A stretch of DNA of 25,113 nucleotides from a virus. The first letter of the stretch is position 1, and each line of letters starts with the position of its first letter. Shown here one piece after another: positions 21,161-25,113 of this stretch. A program made the translations under genes and the position numbers. A model generated the notes under the pieces. The model saw nothing but the letters and a program-made list of their open reading frames with translations. It ran no database searches and was not told the DNA's origin. Where the stretch lies: IMG/VR virus record IMGVR_UViG_3300044712_002117, positions 1-25,113 of that record. One strand, written 5' to 3'.

Positions 21161-22873
21161 TTATCCGATCATCCGCATGCCGCGCTTTTCGTAGACACTT
21201 TTAACTTCCGGATGACGTAATGCTAGGTCAATCGCCATGATCAACGCTACCATCCCGTCGATCTTTTCGCGGCTCGCAGCTTTGTCTGGCTTGATGTTCC
21301 CGGCTGGGTCCATGCGTGCGACCAGGTTATCAGCCATCCATGTGAGCACCGGGTTGTTGCCATGTCGTATCTTTTTACCAAGCACCAAACGTTCCAGCTC
21401 TTTCATGGGTGGGTTCATACTCGCGAAGCCTTGTCCAAATTGTGCCATTGTCATGCCTTTCTTTTCGAGTACCTGCACCACACGAGCTGCTCCCCAACGG
21501 TCGAAGGCGCTTTGGTCGATATCGAACATCTCGCGGTCCTTTTCGATCTGCTCGAAGATCCAGTCATAATCGATCACGTTCCCTGGCGTGGCTTCGATAT
21601 AGCCCTGCTCAACCCATTGTCGATAATGCACACCATCATCGCGGGTGCGGATCAGCATGTTATCCTCCGGGATCCAGAAGCGACAGATCACGTCAATGTA
21701 ATCATCGTCATCTGGAAAGACCATAACGAATGCTGTAATGTCTGATGTGCTTGATAAATCCAAGCCTCCATAACAAGTCATATCCTTCAGCCGCTTGGGC
21801 ATTTCCAAGGCAGGAACTTCACCTGCGCACTCACGCCAGCGGTCCATCGGCATCCACTTGATCTCGCCCTGCACCCACACATTCAACTCACGCCGTAGGA
21901 AGTTGTTGAGCGCCGCTGCCATCTGCTCGGCGCGCTTGGCTTTCATACGCAGATCCTCGATATATTTTGAGACTCCCAGGTTGGGGTTGGCTTTGATCCA
22001 CACGCTTTCATCGCGCCAATCATCCCCATCATCGAGGGTGTAGATGATGCCGAACCAGGTATCGTCTTCGAATGATCCGTCTTTCCAGCCCTCGAGTACC
22101 TTACGGGTGTATTCGTGTTTCTCATAACACACACTGCGACGGTCAATGCCAGCCGTAGTGATGGCGATGATCATTGGCTGTTCACGCGAGCCAGTCGCAG
22201 TCTCAAGCACATCCCACATCTCACGCGACTTCCAGGCATGGAGCTCATCAGCCACGACTCCGTGGACGTTAAGTCCGTCCGTAGAATCCGAGTCAGCTCC
22301 CAACGGTTCGTATTTGCTGGCGGTTGCTTCGAGATTGAGATTATCTTTATAGACCTTGATGTACTTCCGCAGCCCAGCATTTTTACGGACCATACGGATC
22401 GCTTCTTTATGCACGATGCGAGCTTGATCCCGTTTCGTCGCAGCGCTATATACTTCCGCGCCTGGTTCGCCATCTGCAAACGCCAGATACAAACCTTCAC
22501 CACTCGCCTCTGTGGATTTTCCGTTCTTCCTTGCGACCTCTTTGTAAATAACACGGAAGCGCCGCATCCCATCGGCACGCATCCAACCAAACGCCACCCA
22601 GATCGTGAATTGTTGCCACGGTTCGAGCCGGATAAAGTCACCCTTCCCACGTCCCCACTTCCCCTTGGAATGCCGGAGCATTTGAATGAAGTCGATAACG
22701 TATTGGCCTGCTGCTGCATCAAAGTAAAAACCGCGCTCATGCGCATGCTCAAGGTCGTGCACGTGACGTTCGCATGCCAGGCGCACCCACTTGCATGCGA
22801 CGATCTTGCCGTTGATTACATCCTGTGCATACTGTTCAGCAGGATGTAGAACCTCCTTCGTTGACTTTGTCAT
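21161..22873 (-). CDS. terL: Terminase large subunit
   Basis: The protein has 570 residues. N-terminal ATPase: adenine-binding region LEPWQQFTIW (about 83-92), Walker A-like VARKNGKST (113-121), Walker B GVVADELH (205-212, catalytic Glu 210), coupling motif ITTAG (238-242). C-terminal nuclease: Asp in GGLDLSS (about 372), an Asp in FDIDQSAFDRW (about 458), and Asp in REKIDGMVALIMAIDLAL (about 539). It powers DNA packaging through the portal and cuts the concatemer. The protein is of the TerL group associated with HK97-type heads and P27 small subunits. The start has no strong ribosome site and begins five bases after the small terminase stop, so coupling is likely. Confidence 0.96.
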   Translation of the reverse strand: MTKSTKEVLHPAEQYAQDVINGKIVACKWVRLACERHVHDLEHAHERGFYFDAAAGQYVIDFIQMLRHSKGKWGRGKGDFIRLEPWQQFTIWVAFGWMRADGMRRFRVIYKEVARKNGKSTEASGEGLYLAFADGEPGAEVYSAATKRDQARIVHKEAIRMVRKNAGLRKYIKVYKDNLNLEATASKYEPLGADSDSTDGLNVHGVVADELHAWKSREMWDVLETATGSREQPMIIAITTAGIDRRSVCYEKHEYTRKVLEGWKDGSFEDDTWFGIIYTLDDGDDWRDESVWIKANPNLGVSKYIEDLRMKAKRAEQMAAALNNFLRRELNVWVQGEIKWMPMDRWRECAGEVPALEMPKRLKDMTCYGGLDLSSTSDITAFVMVFPDDDDYIDVICRFWIPEDNMLIRTRDDGVHYRQWVEQGYIEATPGNVIDYDWIFEQIEKDREMFDIDQSAFDRWGAARVVQVLEKKGMTMAQFGQGFASMNPPMKELERLVLGKKIRHGNNPVLTWMADNLVARMDPAGNIKPDKAASREKIDGMVALIMAIDLALRHPEVKSVYEKRGMRMIG

Positions 22874-22878
22874 TCACG

Positions 22879-23355
22879 CTATTTCGCAACCTTCACTTTT
22901 TTGCCAAATAAAAATTCTGCCATCTCATCTTCTTCGGTGGGCGTTTCTACTTTCAATCGTGTCCGGCTCGATGGTGACATGCCGAACTCTGCATAGAATT
23001 TCATTACCTGATCCATTGAGCGCTTCTTGATCGCCACCCAGGGGTTTTGGTACATGCCGCCCAGGTCAGAGATGATCACATCACCTTGGATATGCAGCTT
23101 GTTGCACGCCTTCACATAATCTGCCCAGGCGGTGCAGCAGATCGCCAGCGCCGCACGATCGATCTTCGAGATCAACTTCAGCGCATGCAACTCCTTGGTA
23201 AGTCGTTTCCATTCTTCACGTGCCACGCCCTTCAAATGGTCGGGGCATTCTGGAATCGCAACATCTGGCTTTGGCTCCTGTTCATTCACCGCGCGTTTGC
23301 CCGGGTTCCCCTCGAGTTCTTTTATTACACTAGGCTTTGGTTTTCTGCCCCTCAC
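22879..23355 (-). CDS. terS: Terminase small subunit, P27 family (copy 1)
   Basis: A 158-residue protein with the P27 small-terminase opening RGRKPKPSVIKELEGNPGKRAVNEQEPKP, followed by P.CPDHLKG.AREEWKRL and the central YVKACNKL...NPWVAIKKRS helix, ending in FGMSPSSRTRLK. It recognises the packaging start and loads the large subunit. It starts with GTG at 23355, overlapping the methyltransferase stop as GTGA, and directly precedes TerL, the usual order. A second, similarly sized P27 gene is on the other side of the methyltransferase. Confidence 0.93.
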   Translation of the reverse strand: MRGRKPKPSVIKELEGNPGKRAVNEQEPKPDVAIPECPDHLKGVAREEWKRLTKELHALKLISKIDRAALAICCTAWADYVKACNKLHIQGDVIISDLGGMYQNPWVAIKKRSMDQVMKFYAEFGMSPSSRTRLKVETPTEEDEMAEFLFGKKVKVAK

Positions 23356-24590
23356 GTCACCTCCAAGGTGGGTTGTTCCCCAACCATCTGGGACCAGCGT
23401 TCCAGAGTGACTGCTACAAATTTCGGTTCATTGTCCATCGTGCGGCAGACTCGCCCCAATCGTTCACATGCAACCAACGTTGTCCCGGATCCTGCAAATA
23501 GATCGAGCACAATATTTCCAGGCTTGCTGGAGTTCGTCATAGATCGCTCCACCAGTTCGAGTGGTTTCATAGTGGGATGTTCCTCACTCTTTTTTGGGCG
23601 ATCAATAAACCACACGTCAGATTGTTTACGATCTTTCAATTCCTGCAGCCGCGCTGCGTCCCCATTCCAGCCGTACCACATGGGTTCGTATTGTGTGTGA
23701 TAATCTTTTCGTGACAAAACCAATTGATCCTTGCACCAGATGATGGTGCTAGACCAGTGAAATCCACGGGTCCGCAACCAGCGATCAATCAATGGCCATT
23801 CCTGGGCGCCCATCACTACATAGACTGGCGCGCCTGGCTTGCTGAATTCCATCATCAGGCCGGTAAATTTTTCGACAAAGAAATCGAAGTGCGGCCCGAG
23901 GTTGTCATTATTGATCGTGCGTACTTTGTAGCCTTGGACGTTTCCTTTTTCCACTGCACCATAATTGACATTCCAAGGCGGATCACTCCAGATCATCTCT
24001 GCGAGATCTTCTCCCATCAACCGTCGTACATTCGTTCTGATCGTTGAATCCCCACACATCAGCCGATGCTTTCCAAGCAACCAAACCTGTCCAACTTTGA
24101 CCTGCCATTTAGCGAGCAGCTCTTCAGCCAGGTCCAGCTCCGGACCGGGATCCTCCACGGTGGGATTTGTTTCTGTAGAAACACCCACCAGCTCCTCCAA
24201 TTCAGCTGGTTCGAAGCCGGTAAATAAATCACCAGTGGTGCTGGCTATCTCGCGCAATACATCTTCATCCCAACGACTGAATTCACCCACACGGTTGTCC
24301 GCAATTCCAAACGCTGCGGCTGTCATTGGGTCATCGTCCACGAAGACCACGGCCACATGACTCCAACCCAGCTCCCTCGCTGCGCGATAGGTGCCATTGC
24401 CTGCCTCGATCTTCCCATCCTGCAAGCGGTTGGCAACGATAGGCTTACGTTGCTTATAAGCTTTGAGCGAAGCCGCGATGCGTGCCACATCATGATCCAC
24501 GCGCGCGTTGGCGGGGTCTTCGTGCAGGGTTTCAATCGGTACAGCCAGTGGACACAGACTTTCGGCGATGTAAGTTAATTCTTCAGTCAT
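23352..24590 (-). CDS. ParB-domain DNA methyltransferase (N4/N6 type)
   Basis: The protein has 412 residues. Residues about 15-100 are a ParB/Srx-like N-terminal domain (AASLKAYKQRKPIVAN..., EAGNGTYRAARELGW), residues about 160-400 are an N-4 cytosine / N-6 adenine methylase: motif DPPW at 203-206, FAGSGTT at 365-371 near the C-terminus, with EHPTMKP (about 337-343), the order of the beta class. It would methylate phage or host DNA, for example to avoid host restriction or mark the packaging site. The ParB part may give site specificity. It overlaps a small terminase gene on both sides by four bases (ATGA and GTGA), so all three are translated together. No restriction partner is seen. Confidence 0.92.
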   Translation of the reverse strand: MTEELTYIAESLCPLAVPIETLHEDPANARVDHDVARIAASLKAYKQRKPIVANRLQDGKIEAGNGTYRAARELGWSHVAVVFVDDDPMTAAAFGIADNRVGEFSRWDEDVLREIASTTGDLFTGFEPAELEELVGVSTETNPTVEDPGPELDLAEELLAKWQVKVGQVWLLGKHRLMCGDSTIRTNVRRLMGEDLAEMIWSDPPWNVNYGAVEKGNVQGYKVRTINNDNLGPHFDFFVEKFTGLMMEFSKPGAPVYVVMGAQEWPLIDRWLRTRGFHWSSTIIWCKDQLVLSRKDYHTQYEPMWYGWNGDAARLQELKDRKQSDVWFIDRPKKSEEHPTMKPLELVERSMTNSSKPGNIVLDLFAGSGTTLVACERLGRVCRTMDNEPKFVAVTLERWSQMVGEQPTLEVT

Positions 24591-25063
24591 TGTCCTACTC
24601 TCACTCTCGTTCCAAATAACATGCGCTCAAGTTCTTGATCAGGATCAGTCAAGTCTGTTTTGACTCTCGATCGACTACTAGGTGTCATGCCAAACTCAGT
24701 GCCTAGTTTATTGAGTTGCTCAAGCGCGCGATTGGCAATCGATAAATATGGATTTTGAATGATGTTCCCTGCAGCGGTCTTGATGATCTCGCCCTTATCG
24801 CGGACCATCTTTTCAGCCTTCAGCCAACGTACGAAGATCACGCAATACATCGCGAGCGCATCCTTATCGATTGTCGTGATCAAGCCGAGTGGATACAGCT
24901 CTTTGACTGTCAACTTCCACTTGGCTTTTTCATCATCACTCAAATGTTCCGGCGGCCGAGGCAACACGACTCTGGGCTTTGGCTCTGCATGGTTCAGCGC
25001 GCGCTTGCCTGGGTTGCCAGCCAGCAACTTTATTGCCGTTGGTTTTGGTTTTCTTCCTTGCAT
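24587..25063 (-). CDS. terS: Terminase small subunit paralogue, P27 family (copy 2)
   Basis: A 158-residue protein, equal in length to copy 1 and similar along its whole length: GRKPKP, GNPGKRA, EPKP, LGLI (or LKLI) then ID, GMTPSSRSR (or GMSPSSRTR), and a FG(T/K)(R/K)V(R/K)V end. It is the first gene of the window in transcription order. The ATG at 25063 has AGG about nine bases upstream, behind a run of nine Gs at 25074-25066. Either copy could be the working subunit; copy 1 is next to TerL. Duplication followed by divergence, or acquisition of a second P27 gene (some HNH-linked P27 proteins exist), would both explain it. Confidence 0.9.
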   Translation of the reverse strand: MQGRKPKPTAIKLLAGNPGKRALNHAEPKPRVVLPRPPEHLSDDEKAKWKLTVKELYPLGLITTIDKDALAMYCVIFVRWLKAEKMVRDKGEIIKTAAGNIIQNPYLSIANRALEQLNKLGTEFGMTPSSRSRVKTDLTDPDQELERMLFGTRVRVGQ

Positions 25064-25113
25064 TCATGCGCCTACCCCCCCCCTACCTAATTTCGCGGGT
25101 ACGCGCGCAAAAC

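Noticed and set aside
22115-22849. Plus-strand open frame of 244 codons
   Set aside because: It is antisense to the ATPase domain of the large terminase, whose motifs are all present, and its translation shows no family pattern.
25064-25113. cos or pac site at the right edge
   Set aside because: The GC-rich palindromic sequence and C-run are in the right place, but only 50 bases are visible and no defined site can be recognised.

Overview
The window is most of the late (packaging, head, tail) region of a temperate tailed phage with a flexible siphovirus-type tail and an HK97-type capsid, most likely an integrated prophage. Nearly every gene is on the minus strand, so transcription runs from the right edge to the left. 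The one clear plus-strand gene is the 3' part of a tyrosine recombinase at the left edge. The host cannot be fixed from sequence alone. The operators look like the Gram-positive LexA type (GAAC-N4-GTTC), and the general protein style suggests a Chloroflexota or other non-proteobacterial host; that is a weak inference.

Layout, in transcription order from the right. (1) Packaging, 25063-21161: two paralogous P27-type small terminases on either side of a ParB-domain/N4-N6 DNA methyltransferase, then the large terminase, then a 76-residue protein with a Cys/His motif. (2) Accessory insert, 20850-17850: two tandem TTGACA promoters, each with a LexA-like box in its spacer; an AT-rich, translationally coupled two-gene cassette (unknown soluble protein plus a four-helix membrane protein); a compact structured RNA with its own promoter and intrinsic terminator; then four small coupled genes (SH3-like, coiled coil plus membrane anchor, single membrane anchor, two-helix membrane protein). 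(3) Head, 17849-13249: portal fused to a MuF-like domain, prohead protease, HK97 major capsid protein and a probable decoration protein, followed by a strong hairpin. (4) Head-tail joining, 13173-10470: gp6-like connector, head-tail adaptor, two unrecognised small genes, HK97 gp10-like protein and tail terminator. (5) Tail, 10458-638: tail tube, tail assembly chaperone with a -1 frameshift (slippery A AAA AAC and a downstream stem), tape measure, distal tail/baseplate protein, fibre-like proteins, and a protein built from about 17 copies of a 19-21-residue repeat.

Most junctions are ATGA, GTGA or TAATG overlaps, so late genes are probably translated as coupled units. Two genes shorter than 60 codons are proposed in the tail region, at 4720-4863 (membrane) and 3386-3547.

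No endolysin, repressor, replication gene, tRNA or CRISPR was recognised. The most interesting part is 19056-20850. There, two hairpins with the identical CCCCCCT loop each begin at the predicted start of a minus-strand transcript: one belongs to a free-standing small RNA, the other to the leader of the SOS-box-controlled two-gene cassette.
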